The position numbers were made by a program, and so were the translations under genes. Under the pieces are notes generated by a model. That model worked only from the letters and a program-made list of their open reading frames with translations, ran no database searches and was not told where the DNA came from. This document shows, one piece after another, positions 9,286-16,721 of a DNA stretch of 64,000 nucleotides (position 1 is its first letter; each line of letters begins with the position of its first letter). Source of the DNA: VBOC01 sp035635475 (GTDB lineage Bacteria; Bacteroidota; Ignavibacteria; UBA10030; SZUA-254); contig DASQAZ010000113.1 of assembly GCA_035635475.1 (NCBI GenBank), positions 1 to 64,000 on the forward strand, read 5' to 3'.

Positions 9286-9834
9286 TTAAAAGGAAAGTGA
9301 AGAGAGCAGCGTCTGCTGCGCGGTGAACATTCTGGTGATCTCGCCTGCCGATCCCGGACTCTTCACCGGCACTGCATCGCACTCGTAGTACCTTCCCCGG
9401 GCTGTAAAGACGACGATGCGCATGAACCTCCCCCCGGTTGAGACTTCATAGCTGCAAAACCTGGTTCCCTTCATCTCAAACGATTTGGGTGATGCCGAGA
9501 CTTCAGCGCCTTCCGAACGGTGAAGGCCCGCGCTGATGTGAGCCAGCAGCTCGAGCCCCTCCTTCTCGACACGGGATGTGGAGAGGCGGTCGAGCGTCAG
9601 CTCCTTAATCCCGATTGAGGCGGAAAGGTCATCTTTGACCAGCCAGGCCACCACGGCGGGGATCAGCGTGTCCTCCGTCGAGGAAAACCAGCCCCTGGGA
9701 ATTCTTCCTCTGAAGACACCGTCGCGTGAGCGGAACATTTGTTCCGTGAGGGGGTAATCGATCCCATAGGGAAGCGATGCGGCGCAGGATATGCATAACA
9801 GCGCGGCGAGAAGCGAAACAACGTATTGCTTCAC
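9286..9834 (-). CDS. putative lipoprotein
   Basis: This 182-residue protein has a lipoprotein signal: a hydrophobic stretch followed by a lipobox ending ...LCISC. No domain is recognised. The body is a mixed alpha/beta sequence with a conserved-looking RGWF near residue 48. It overlaps the PorV-like gene upstream by 4 bases (ATGA), so the two are translationally coupled and probably act together in the outer membrane. The convergent CHASE2 cyclase gene ends 13 bases away. Confidence 0.75.
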   Translation of the reverse strand: MKQYVVSLLAALLCISCAASLPYGIDYPLTEQMFRSRDGVFRGRIPRGWFSSTEDTLIPAVVAWLVKDDLSASIGIKELTLDRLSTSRVEKEGLELLAHISAGLHRSEGAEVSASPKSFEMKGTRFCSYEVSTGGRFMRIVVFTARGRYYECDAVPVKSPGSAGEITRMFTAQQTLLSSLSF

Positions 9835-10949
9835 CGGCTCTCTGTGGTTCGGCGGAACTGTTCCGCCTCCAGCGTGAAGGTGAGCGAAATGCGGTGAGTG
9901 TCTCCGAGGTCCTGGCTTCGATCAAACCTGGCAAATGAATAATCGATGTCCAGCTTCGGGAGGTGGATGCCGGTTCCGATGTTCAACGACTTGATGTCGC
10001 TGTATCCGATGCGCAACGCTGCGAGGTTCTTGTACTCGAATTCCACTCCGCTGTGAAAATCCATGCTCACCCGTCCGATATGGGCGTTTGAGGCGGACTT
10101 CCGCCCTTCGAACCGGAAGTCGATGTCAATCGCGGGAGCGACCTGGCCGCCGAACAGGTCGAACAGGTACGCGGTGCCCGCCTTGAGTGTGGGGGAGATG
10201 AGCTCATTCCTTCCGGTGTTCCATGCCACGAGGGTTGTGGTGATGTCCTGCGCATTGGCGCCGATTAATAGCCGGTCTGTGGGAGCGTACTGCATCCCGA
10301 GGTCGAATCCCACACCGGTGGCCGAGGCGGTCCCGAGCTCACGCCGTATAAATTTGACGTTCGCGCCGTATGAAAACTGATCGCCCGCCTTTTTTGCATA
10401 CGAGAAATAGAACGCCCAGTCAGCGGCATTGAAATACGTAATCCTCGAGGGATCGATTCCGGCGAGCTTTTGGAGCTGGTCGGGGGGGACCGGATTGCCG
10501 TTCGCGTCGACACCGGCATTCTGAGTATTGGGAATGTCATCCACGCCGAGGCGAATCAAACTGATTCCGAAACTTGTGCTCACCCCTGCCGGGAGCGCAA
10601 AGGCCGCATAGTCGTAGTTGACCAGCCCGCCGAACCGTTCATCGTGCATCAGCGTAACCTGTGGGTACATCATCCTCGATAATCCGGCCGGATTCCAGTA
10701 CCCTGCGGTGACGTCGTTTGCGAGCGCCGAATACGCGCCGCCGAGGCCGAGCGCGCGCCCACCCACGCCGATCGCTATAAATTCACCTGCGTACTTTGCT
10801 ACTGCGGCTCCCGCCCTGGCTGGAACCGGGGATCCGGCGAACAAGAATACAAGGGAGGGGACGGCAATCCATTTTATAAGAGAGACACCGATGCCGCAAA
10901 CATCGCGCAGGGTCCGGCCGGCGGACGGTTCATTTGCCTTCCCGCTCAC
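9831..10949 (-). CDS. PorV/PorQ-family outer-membrane protein
   Basis: This 372-residue protein has an N-terminal hydrophobic signal and the family signature of a glycine- and alanine-rich GRALGLGGAYSALANDVTAGYWNPAGL segment (about residues 65-91), followed by barrel strands. PorV/PorQ/UPF0164 relatives are outer-membrane barrels of the FadL superfamily, some of which serve T9SS substrate handling. The true PorV candidate in this window is at 35234, next to porU, so this one is a paralogue of uncertain role. Its ATG overlaps the dnaX stop by 4 bases, and its own stop overlaps the lipoprotein gene by 4 bases, making a tightly packed three-gene unit. The signal region is unusually long, so the true start may be further inside. 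Confidence 0.8.
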   Translation of the reverse strand: MSGKANEPSAGRTLRDVCGIGVSLIKWIAVPSLVFLFAGSPVPARAGAAVAKYAGEFIAIGVGGRALGLGGAYSALANDVTAGYWNPAGLSRMMYPQVTLMHDERFGGLVNYDYAAFALPAGVSTSFGISLIRLGVDDIPNTQNAGVDANGNPVPPDQLQKLAGIDPSRITYFNAADWAFYFSYAKKAGDQFSYGANVKFIRRELGTASATGVGFDLGMQYAPTDRLLIGANAQDITTTLVAWNTGRNELISPTLKAGTAYLFDLFGGQVAPAIDIDFRFEGRKSASNAHIGRVSMDFHSGVEFEYKNLAALRIGYSDIKSLNIGTGIHLPKLDIDYSFARFDRSQDLGDTHRISLTFTLEAEQFRRTTESR

Positions 10950-12691
10950 TCAACCTCCTTCGCACCAAATTCACGAATAAGAGCCTGGATCACCGGATGG
11001 CGCCGGACGGCCGGATCGTGGCTCTCTTTCGGCGGGGGTTCGGACCGGGCGACGGATGAGGCAGTGCGGGCGGTCGCAAGGATCGTATCCAACCGGACCC
11101 TCGCACCGTAGATATTCTGCGCCAGCTCGGAAATGAATTCGCGGTTCCGCCTTAGCTGGTCGAGATGAAAATCATCGGGGCAAGAGATCCTGAGACTTCC
11201 CGTGCCGACGCCGACGAGGGCCGTTTCCCGGAGCATGGTACCGACCGCGATTCTTTTTTTACACGCTTCGTCGATCAGCATGGGCCATTTTGCCTGCGCC
11301 TCGTCGATAGAGATGCCGTCCGCGCGCGGGCTTTCGTTGGCGATGACCGCCGGCCCGGCCGCGGGCATCGCAGCGGAGAGTTCTGAAAAGTTTCGAATGG
11401 GGCGGGGCGAGCCGGCGGCAGGCTGCACCATTTGTTCGGGCCGCAATACCGGCTGCGAAGCTTTAACGCTGCCCCGGACGACCGGCTTTTGAGCGCCGGT
11501 TTCGGCGAACGGAATCGCCCGCCGCACGTTATCCTCCCCGGGCACCTTTTTTTTTAGCTCATCGAGCTGCTGGAGCAAGGCATCGATCTGAATGCTGCGG
11601 TCGAGCCGGATCATCTGCAACAGCCCGATTTCCAATTTCAGGCGTCCGCCGGCCGAGGAGTGGTCCCATCGGATTGCGGCGTCGGTCTCGGCGGCAATTT
11701 TTAAAAGGCGAATCAAATCGGACGCAGTGAACGCCTTCGGCGCCTCGAGGTAGCGTTTCTTGTAGACCTCGGAGGTTTCGATCAGTTCCGCCGATTCAGT
11801 CGTGCAAACGACAAGCATGCTTCGCAGGTGCTCCATGAGCCCGCCGAGAAATTCGCGCAGATCGTATCCCCGCGATGTGATTTCCCGTATTAGCGAAAGC
11901 CCCTCGCCCGCATTCTTATTTGCGATGATGTCCGTCGTGCGGAAAAAGATTTCCTCATCGACGACGTTCAGCATGCGCGCCATCTCCTGTGTGTCGATGT
12001 TCTTGCCGCAGAATGAAACGATCTGATCGAAGATGCTCTGTGCATCGCGCAGCGAACCGTCGCTCCGCTTCGCGATCACAAACAACGCATCATCCCCGAT
12101 CGTGATCTGCTCTTCCGAGGCGATGAAACGCAGCCGGCCTATAATTTCCTCAATCGATATGCGGCGAAAATCAAATCTCTGACAGCGGGAAAGGATCGTC
12201 GAAGGAACTTTATGGATTTCGGTGGTTGCGAAGATGAAGACGATGGAGGGGGGCGGTTCTTCGAGCGTCTTGAGCAGGGCGTTGAAGGCCTCCTTCGTGA
12301 GCATGTGGACTTCATCGATGATATACACTTTATAGCGGCCCTTGGCGGGGGCGTAGCGGACCGCCTCGCGCAAGTTGCGGATTTCGTCCACCCCGCGGTT
12401 CGAGGCCCCGTCGATCTCGAAAACATTGAGGCTGCGCCCTTCGGTAATCTCCCGGCAGAGTTCGCATTCGTTGTCGGGGTTTACGTCGACCGGATGCAGG
12501 CAGTTGATCGCCTTGGCGAGGATTCTCGCCGTCGTCGTCTTGCCGACACCGCGCGGGCCGCTGAAAATGTACGCGTGCGACAACCGGTTCGTCGCAATTG
12601 CGTTGCGCAGGGTTGTCGCGACGTGCCCCTGGCCGACGATATCCTCGAAAAGCATCGGCCGCCATTTCCTCGCTGTTACGATGTAGGTCAT
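10946..12691 (-). CDS. dnaX: DNA polymerase III subunit gamma/tau
   Basis: DnaX is the clamp-loader ATPase of the replicative polymerase, acting in the cytoplasm at the fork. The 581-residue protein shows the Walker A motif GPRGVGKT (45-52), a cysteine zinc module, Walker B in VYIIDEVHML and the SRC sensor motif in ILSRCQRF. Only three cysteines are seen in the zinc module (C64, C76, C79), where four are usual. The AAA+ core and collar occupy the first 370 residues or so. The tail is low-complexity, with a C-terminal domain near DFHLDQLRRNREFI. Whether gamma arises by frameshifting or cleavage is not evident from the sequence. The gene starts 22 bases after the end of the S9 peptidase gene upstream. 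Confidence 0.96.
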   Translation of the reverse strand: MTYIVTARKWRPMLFEDIVGQGHVATTLRNAIATNRLSHAYIFSGPRGVGKTTTARILAKAINCLHPVDVNPDNECELCREITEGRSLNVFEIDGASNRGVDEIRNLREAVRYAPAKGRYKVYIIDEVHMLTKEAFNALLKTLEEPPPSIVFIFATTEIHKVPSTILSRCQRFDFRRISIEEIIGRLRFIASEEQITIGDDALFVIAKRSDGSLRDAQSIFDQIVSFCGKNIDTQEMARMLNVVDEEIFFRTTDIIANKNAGEGLSLIREITSRGYDLREFLGGLMEHLRSMLVVCTTESAELIETSEVYKKRYLEAPKAFTASDLIRLLKIAAETDAAIRWDHSSAGGRLKLEIGLLQMIRLDRSIQIDALLQQLDELKKKVPGEDNVRRAIPFAETGAQKPVVRGSVKASQPVLRPEQMVQPAAGSPRPIRNFSELSAAMPAAGPAVIANESPRADGISIDEAQAKWPMLIDEACKKRIAVGTMLRETALVGVGTGSLRISCPDDFHLDQLRRNREFISELAQNIYGARVRLDTILATARTASSVARSEPPPKESHDPAVRRHPVIQALIREFGAKEVE

Positions 12692-12712
12692 TGTGGAAGT
12701 CTCACGGGCGCG

Positions 12713-14875
12713 CTAATCCTCCGAGCGCTGCAAGTGCCGGTGAAAGAATTCTTCGATCCGGGAATATTCGTCGTACCAGCTCTCCGGCTCGTTGAAGGAA
12801 TGCGACTCCTCAGGGTAGACCATCGTTTCGAACGCCTTGCCCGATTTCTGAAGCTTCGCGATGAGTTGGGCCGCATCCTGAAAAAAAACATTATCGTCCG
12901 CCATTCCATGGAGAATCAAAAGGGGTTTTTTCAACCGGTCGGCAAACGTGAGCGGGGAACTGATGCGGTACGCCTCCGGTTGGTCCTCGGGCTTGCCGAG
13001 GCGCGCCTCCGTGTACGATGAATTGTGGCGATAGTAGTTTTCCCAGCTTGTCACCGCCCGGAGCGCGACGCCGCACGCGTATTTGTCTGAGAGAAAGAGT
13101 CCCATCAACGTCATAAATCCGCCGTAGCTTCCTCCGTACATCCCCACGCGCGTTGAGTCAATATACCCCAAACTCCTTAGATATTCAAGGCCATCGAGCT
13201 CGTCATCAAGGTCTTTTCCCCCCAGATGCAGATAAACGTCGGTCCGGTAGTCGCGCCCATACCCTGCGCTTCCCCGGTACTCAACCTCGAAGACGACATA
13301 GCCGAGCTGGGTCAGACGGTGGTGGAACATGTATTCGCGGTAGTAATAACTCCAGCCCCGAAAGACATTCTGGAGGTAGCCCGCCCCGTGAACGAAAACC
13401 ACAACGGGATATTTCCTTGCCGGAGCAAAATCACGCGGCTTGTAAATCATGGCAGGCACCTTCGTCCCGTCCCTGCTCCGGAAGCTGACAATCTCGGGAA
13501 TGACCCAATCGACTGACTTGAATTCCTCGGGCATCGAGTGAGTGAGCCGGATTTCGCCCGAATTCCCATTGGATGCGGAACCGTCACTCGAAACGCCGGC
13601 GGCCCTTGCGTCACCCCGGGTGGGCACCGAGACAAGATCCGCCGGCTTCGCAAAGTCGGAATACCGCGCGACAATGAGCGATCCATCCTTCGACATGACC
13701 GGCGAATCGTACGTTCCCTCCAGGCGCGAGAGAGGCCTGATCTTTCTTGAAGCGAGATCGAGCGAGAAGAGCCGCCACTGGTGGTGATCGTCCTTGTTCG
13801 CAAGGAAGTAGATTTCTTCCCCCAACGGGTCGAAGTCAAACCAATGGACCTCCCATGCGCCGCTCGTCAACTGGCGAAGGTTTTTTCCGTCCGGCGACAT
13901 CATATAAAGCTGGTTCCAGCCGTCCCGTTCGCTCGTTGTCACAATCCGGCTTCCGTCGGGCGCCCACCGTGTCGTTGACAGGCCCCCTTCAACCCATGCC
14001 CGATCGGATTCATTGAAAACGAGCCTCGCCTTGCCGCTGTCGGTATCGGCAACGAACAGCTCGCGTTTCTTTCGATCGGAACTGAATCGCTCAATGCAGA
14101 GCTTCGTTCCGTTGGGCGAGAGTGACACATCCCCCAGGTAGAAGCGGTCGTCGCCGGGAAGTTTGACCCAAACCGTGGCCCCGGTATCGGACGGTGCGAT
14201 TCCAAACTTTGTCCTGCCGATGCCCCCCTTGAATGCGTTGGTCGAGACGTCCTTGCCGGTGTAGCGGGGCACGATAAATTCCTGCAGGCCTTCGCGATTC
14301 GATTCCGTGAAAATCACCTTCTTGTTATCCGGCGTGATGTCAATACAAGCAAGCGAGACATCTTTCCCCCCGGGCCTGGCAATCTCCGTGAACCCCGGCC
14401 CGGCGATGTTGACCATGCCGAGCCGGCCGTCGGAGGAGAAGATCAGATACTTTCCGTCGGGCGACCACCGCAGCGAGTTTTCCCAGACATCGGTGCGCGT
14501 GATACGCTCGTAGGTCCGGAAGCTTGTATCGGTGAGAAAGACGTCGCCCTTTCGTGTACAGGCGACGGTCTTTCCGTCCGGCGACCACTCGACCTCGCCT
14601 AGGAGCGTATCGGAAATCATTCTCATGCCTGACCCGTCCGAACCCACGAGCCACGAGCGGTATTTATTCTGGGAGCTGCTGTCCCACCGGAATAATATGC
14701 GCCGCCCGTCGGGCGAGATTCTCTGGTCAGTCGGCCTGGTACCGGAAATGTACGGCTTGAAAAAAATCCGTTTCAGCGGCAGAACCGTCCGGGCACTTTC
14801 GCCCGCGGACAGTATAACGGCAGGACCGAAGAGGCAGCAGGCAATCGCGCTGACGCGAAGGAGCCGGATCATCAA
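12713..14875 (-). CDS. S9 family prolyl oligopeptidase-like peptidase
   Basis: This 720-residue secreted serine peptidase of the dipeptidyl-peptidase IV/acylaminoacyl-peptidase type has an N-terminal signal peptide. About 430 residues of WD40-like/PD40 propeller repeats follow (recurring SPDGR/SPDGK turns), then an alpha/beta-hydrolase domain. The catalytic serine lies in GGSYGG (Ser583), the acid in GMADDN (Asp660 or Asp661) and the histidine in ESHSF (His692). It is expected to cleave peptides in the periplasm or outside the cell. Its promoter region faces the divergent M14 carboxypeptidase gene; the two may have shared a 160-base intergenic region before the IS1-family element inserted between them. 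Confidence 0.93.
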   Translation of the reverse strand: MMIRLLRVSAIACCLFGPAVILSAGESARTVLPLKRIFFKPYISGTRPTDQRISPDGRRILFRWDSSSQNKYRSWLVGSDGSGMRMISDTLLGEVEWSPDGKTVACTRKGDVFLTDTSFRTYERITRTDVWENSLRWSPDGKYLIFSSDGRLGMVNIAGPGFTEIARPGGKDVSLACIDITPDNKKVIFTESNREGLQEFIVPRYTGKDVSTNAFKGGIGRTKFGIAPSDTGATVWVKLPGDDRFYLGDVSLSPNGTKLCIERFSSDRKKRELFVADTDSGKARLVFNESDRAWVEGGLSTTRWAPDGSRIVTTSERDGWNQLYMMSPDGKNLRQLTSGAWEVHWFDFDPLGEEIYFLANKDDHHQWRLFSLDLASRKIRPLSRLEGTYDSPVMSKDGSLIVARYSDFAKPADLVSVPTRGDARAAGVSSDGSASNGNSGEIRLTHSMPEEFKSVDWVIPEIVSFRSRDGTKVPAMIYKPRDFAPARKYPVVVFVHGAGYLQNVFRGWSYYYREYMFHHRLTQLGYVVFEVEYRGSAGYGRDYRTDVYLHLGGKDLDDELDGLEYLRSLGYIDSTRVGMYGGSYGGFMTLMGLFLSDKYACGVALRAVTSWENYYRHNSSYTEARLGKPEDQPEAYRISSPLTFADRLKKPLLILHGMADDNVFFQDAAQLIAKLQKSGKAFETMVYPEESHSFNEPESWYDEYSRIEEFFHRHLQRSED

Positions 14876-14966
14876 GCTGGACTCACCATTGAGGGCGGAT
14901 CAAGACAGAAGTCAGGGACGCACACTGGTTGTGGTAAGAGAATATACCAAGAAGGATGAAGGGAAT

Positions 14967-14974
14967 CAAGGAAG
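14967..14974. repeat. target-site duplication, left copy
   Basis: CAAGGAAG immediately precedes the left terminal repeat and is matched exactly by 18792-18799 after the right one. The duplication can be read as 9 bp (adding one G) because of a one-base ambiguity at the junction. Eight to nine bases is the usual IS1-family duplication length. Confidence 0.9.
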
Positions 14975-14990
14975 GGTAGTGTCTCAGTTT
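14975..14990. repeat. left terminal inverted repeat
   Basis: GGTAGTGTCTCAGTTT matches the reverse complement of 18776-18791 without mismatch. Beyond it, AAAAT recurs on both ends with a one-base offset. Confidence 0.9.
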
Positions 14991-15014
14991 GAAAATTAAT
15001 AATCGGGAAAATGC

Positions 15015-15043
15015 TTGACCGGATAAGGAAGGTTTGCTATATT
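15015..15043 (+). promoter_or_regulatory. strong sigma70-type promoter with extended -10
   Basis: TTGACC (15015-15020), a 17-base spacer and TATATT (15038-15043) preceded by TGC. The start of transcription would be near 15050, just ahead of the 65-residue ORF. It lies 25 bases inside the left transposon end and reads inward. Confidence 0.7.
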
Positions 15044-15071
15044 CCGAGCACACATTCAGGAGAGAACCCTT

Positions 15072-15269
15072 ATGCCGACCAAAATCACCGGGACGCCAGT
15101 TTATACAGGACACGGTTTCAAAATCTACGTCGGGATTCCCTCAAAGCCCAAAAAAAGGGGAAAGTCAAGAATCTGGATTTCAATTAGGCAGGATGATCCC
15201 AAGGAATGGCGCATCTATGAATCGCTGAGCTATGCGCAGGGTGCCGACGTTCAATTCGTGAAGGATTAA
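15072..15269 (+). CDS. small protein of unknown function (transposon cargo)
   Basis: This 65-residue basic protein has a clear ribosome-binding site (AGGAGAG, about 7 bases before the ATG) behind a near-consensus promoter. No family is recognised. The pattern suggests a small all-beta fold with alternating hydrophobic strands (FKIYVGI, RIWISI, VQFV). It is followed after 9 bases by another small basic ORF, so the two form a minioperon inside the IS1-family element. A DNA- or RNA-associated or anti-defence role is conceivable, but nothing in the sequence proves it. Confidence 0.6.
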   Translation: MPTKITGTPVYTGHGFKIYVGIPSKPKKRGKSRIWISIRQDDPKEWRIYESLSYAQGADVQFVKD

Positions 15270-15278
15270 GTCTCAGCA

Positions 15279-15509
15279 ATGAAAAAACCGAAACGACCCC
15301 GCGACACTAATCAGCTTGCGAAATTCATCGTAGACCTCTCAACCGGAGAGGCAGTCGAACCCTCACCTCCAGAATCCACGAAAAACCCTGCCGCCGTCGC
15401 ATTAGGTAGATTGGGAGGCTTAAAGGGAGGGATAGCAAGAGCCAAAAAACTTAGCGCGAAACGTAGAAGTGAAATTGCTAAACGAGCTGCAAAAAAACGG
15501 TGGGGTTAG
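15279..15509 (+). CDS. small basic alanine/lysine-rich protein (transposon cargo)
   Basis: This 76-residue protein has a C-terminal half built of ALGRLGGLKGGIARAKKLS and RRSEIAKRAAKKRWG. Similar AxxLGxxGGxxGGxxRAxxLSxxxRxEIAxxAAxxRWG tails are familiar from small proteins on plasmids and in toxin-antitoxin neighbourhoods; their function is not established. The high K/R content suggests nucleic-acid binding. It is cotranscribed with the 65-residue ORF and ends 6 bases before the convergent end of the RelE-like toxin gene. Confidence 0.6.
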   Translation: MKKPKRPRDTNQLAKFIVDLSTGEAVEPSPPESTKNPAAVALGRLGGLKGGIARAKKLSAKRRSEIAKRAAKKRWG

Positions 15510-15515
15510 GTTGTT

Positions 15516-15812
15516 TTATCTGTTATGCGTATCGAGAATTTCTATGAAGTGAATTTCATTCGCTGGAATATCTGGGTTTAGATCATCTCGTAATCTAAAG
15601 ATTATCCTATCTTTTCCCCTGCCTCCCCCTCCTGTGCCTGGTATATCGGCACTTCTGCTTCCAGAATATTCATGCTTTAACCGTTTTGCGTGAAGGGCTT
15701 GTGGATTCTCACAAAGTCTATCGCATAGCTCCAGAATCTTGTCCTTCTGATCACAAAAATCGCCGTCTAATTGTTCATCAAAAAACTCTGTGTGGACTGG
15801 AACTAACGGCAT
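15516..15812 (-). CDS. RelE/ParE-like toxin (putative)
   Basis: This 98-residue protein has a RelE/HigB-like pattern: an N-terminal helix region (DKILELCDRLCENPQ), a basic loop (HAKRLKHEYSG), a central SRSADIPG strand, GKDRIIFRLRDD and a terminal HFIEILDTH strand. Such proteins are ribosome-dependent mRNA endonucleases or gyrase inhibitors. An ATG 105 bases further upstream exists in the same frame, but it would overlap the antitoxin coding region heavily, so the ATG at 15812 is chosen. It follows the Panacea-like gene by 11 bases in the same operon, the arrangement expected of an antitoxin-toxin pair. No good Shine-Dalgarno sequence is seen; the start lies just behind a stem-loop that may limit its translation. 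Confidence 0.6.
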   Translation of the reverse strand: MPLVPVHTEFFDEQLDGDFCDQKDKILELCDRLCENPQALHAKRLKHEYSGSRSADIPGTGGGGRGKDRIIFRLRDDLNPDIPANEIHFIEILDTHNR

Positions 15813-15814
15813 CG

Positions 15815-15837
15815 ATGCACGTTTCAGGAACGTGCAT
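15815..15837 (-). promoter_or_regulatory. stem-loop between antitoxin and toxin genes
   Basis: ATGCACGT and ACGTGCAT (8 bp, perfect) enclose a 7-base loop that holds the stop codon of the upstream gene. The toxin ATG begins 2 bases beyond the stem, so the helix would cover its ribosome-binding region. Translating ribosomes finishing the antitoxin would melt it, which would couple toxin to antitoxin synthesis. Confidence 0.55.
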
Positions 15838-16480
15838 ATACGAGGCGACTTTTGGATGCCTTTTCGAAATCGGCGCGATTTGAAGGACTCAGAGCAATCG
15901 CCAACGTATCCATCCAATCGTCCGGGATTGAGATAGTAAGTTCTGATTCAGGTTGATCAAGCACCTTAGTAAAGTGGCGGTGTATGGGGGTTTCTCTAAC
16001 AGTTAATTCTCTATTAGGTGCTTCTATGGTCGGGAATTTCATGTCATAGACAAGGCTCGTTAATCGGGAAGCTCGGAGGTTTGCAAATTCTCTCACCACA
16101 TTGATCAAACACTCGGAAAGAAACCGATTTTCAGGAATTCCTTGCATCACTTCTTCGATGAAACTCTTCACCAAATCCTGAGCACGTTTATTCGTGTTAG
16201 AAAGGAAATGCTTATCTCTTTTCATCAATCCAATCTTATGAAAATCATCGACAGCCGTGTAAATACCCGTGGACATTGGGCCTTTTTGATGTCGATAAAA
16301 CTCAAGTGAGAATGCCTTTTTCCGCGCAAGAAATAAAGGCATAGCCACAAGAAACGATAATTTTTGGACTTTCAACATCGACTCTAAAGTGGATCCTTGA
16401 GAAGTCAAAGAAAACAGTGACAATAGAAGCATCTTGTCTATGGTCACTTCTTCGGGGGTTCTATTTATCTCGTCACGCAT
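15824..16480 (-). CDS. Panacea (DUF4065)-like putative antitoxin
   Basis: This 218-residue protein has a first half patterned like the Panacea/SocA-like domain: a helical KVQKLSFLVAMPLF segment, then a FYRHQKGPMSTGIYTAVDDFHKIGLM stretch matching the usual ...YGPVxxxxYxxLxxLxxxGLI core. The C-terminal half is unlike the domain and may be the toxin-specific part. Panacea domains are known to neutralise many unrelated toxins. The small RelE-like gene directly downstream supports this role. A perfect TATAAT lies on this strand at 16520-16525, and AAGGA is about 13 bases before the ATG. The domain call rests on pattern recognition alone; a profile search would decide it. Confidence 0.55.
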   Translation of the reverse strand: MRDEINRTPEEVTIDKMLLLSLFSLTSQGSTLESMLKVQKLSFLVAMPLFLARKKAFSLEFYRHQKGPMSTGIYTAVDDFHKIGLMKRDKHFLSNTNKRAQDLVKSFIEEVMQGIPENRFLSECLINVVREFANLRASRLTSLVYDMKFPTIEAPNRELTVRETPIHRHFTKVLDQPESELTISIPDDWMDTLAIALSPSNRADFEKASKSRLVYARS

Positions 16481-16496
16481 CTTTCGGAATTAATCC

Positions 16497-16524
16497 TTGA
16501 CTTTTGCCCAAAAGTTTGTATTAT
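16497..16524 (+). promoter_or_regulatory. putative promoter toward the tRNA
   Basis: TTGACT (16497-16502), a 16-base spacer and TATTAT (16519-16524). A start near 16531 would place the 13-bp stem-loop at the very 5' end of the tRNA precursor. A TATAAT on the opposite strand at 16520-16525 would serve the toxin-antitoxin operon, so the sites overlap. Confidence 0.4.
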
Positions 16525-16527
16525 AAA

Positions 16528-16559
16528 AAAGGTGATCGAACCCATATTCGATCACCTTT
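16528..16559. terminator. 13-bp perfect stem-loop, minus-strand terminator-like
   Basis: AAAGGTGATCGAA and its exact complement TTCGATCACCTTT flank a 6-base loop. On the minus strand the helix runs into six T residues, a typical intrinsic terminator that would block transcription entering the toxin-antitoxin operon from the right. On the plus strand it would be a leader hairpin 7 bases before the tRNA. Confidence 0.6.
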
Positions 16560-16566
16560 AAAAGTT

Positions 16567-16640
16567 GCCGCCATAGCTCAAATGGTTAGAGCTAATGCCT
16601 GGTAAGCACATGATGGAGGGTTCGATTCCCCCTGGCGGCA
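16567..16640 (+). tRNA. tRNA-Thr(GGU)-like gene inside the transposon
   Basis: The 74-base cloverleaf has a perfect 7-bp acceptor stem (GCCGCCA/TGGCGGC), a 4-bp D stem with GG in the loop, an anticodon loop CTGGTAA (anticodon GGT, reading ACC/ACU), T-loop TTCGATT and discriminator A. The first two base pairs G1-C72 and C2-G71 agree with threonine identity, and U36-A37-A38 suits t6A modification. Weak points are A27/A43 and A28/C42 in the anticodon stem, leaving three pairs, and A50/C64 in the T stem. No CCA is encoded. It may be a divergent functional tRNA or a decaying one. Being cargo of an IS1-family element, it was probably acquired with it. Confidence 0.75.
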
Positions 16641-16721
16641 CTGTTTTTAGTATAATCTATTGTGTATACAAATGTCAATAAAAACTTGTCCACACCTTAA
16701 ATACTTGATAATCATAGGGTT

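Noticed and set aside
15816..15917. N-terminal extension of the RelE-like toxin to an ATG at 15917
   Set aside because: It would overlap the antitoxin gene by nearly 100 bases and the added residues look unrelated to the toxin fold.
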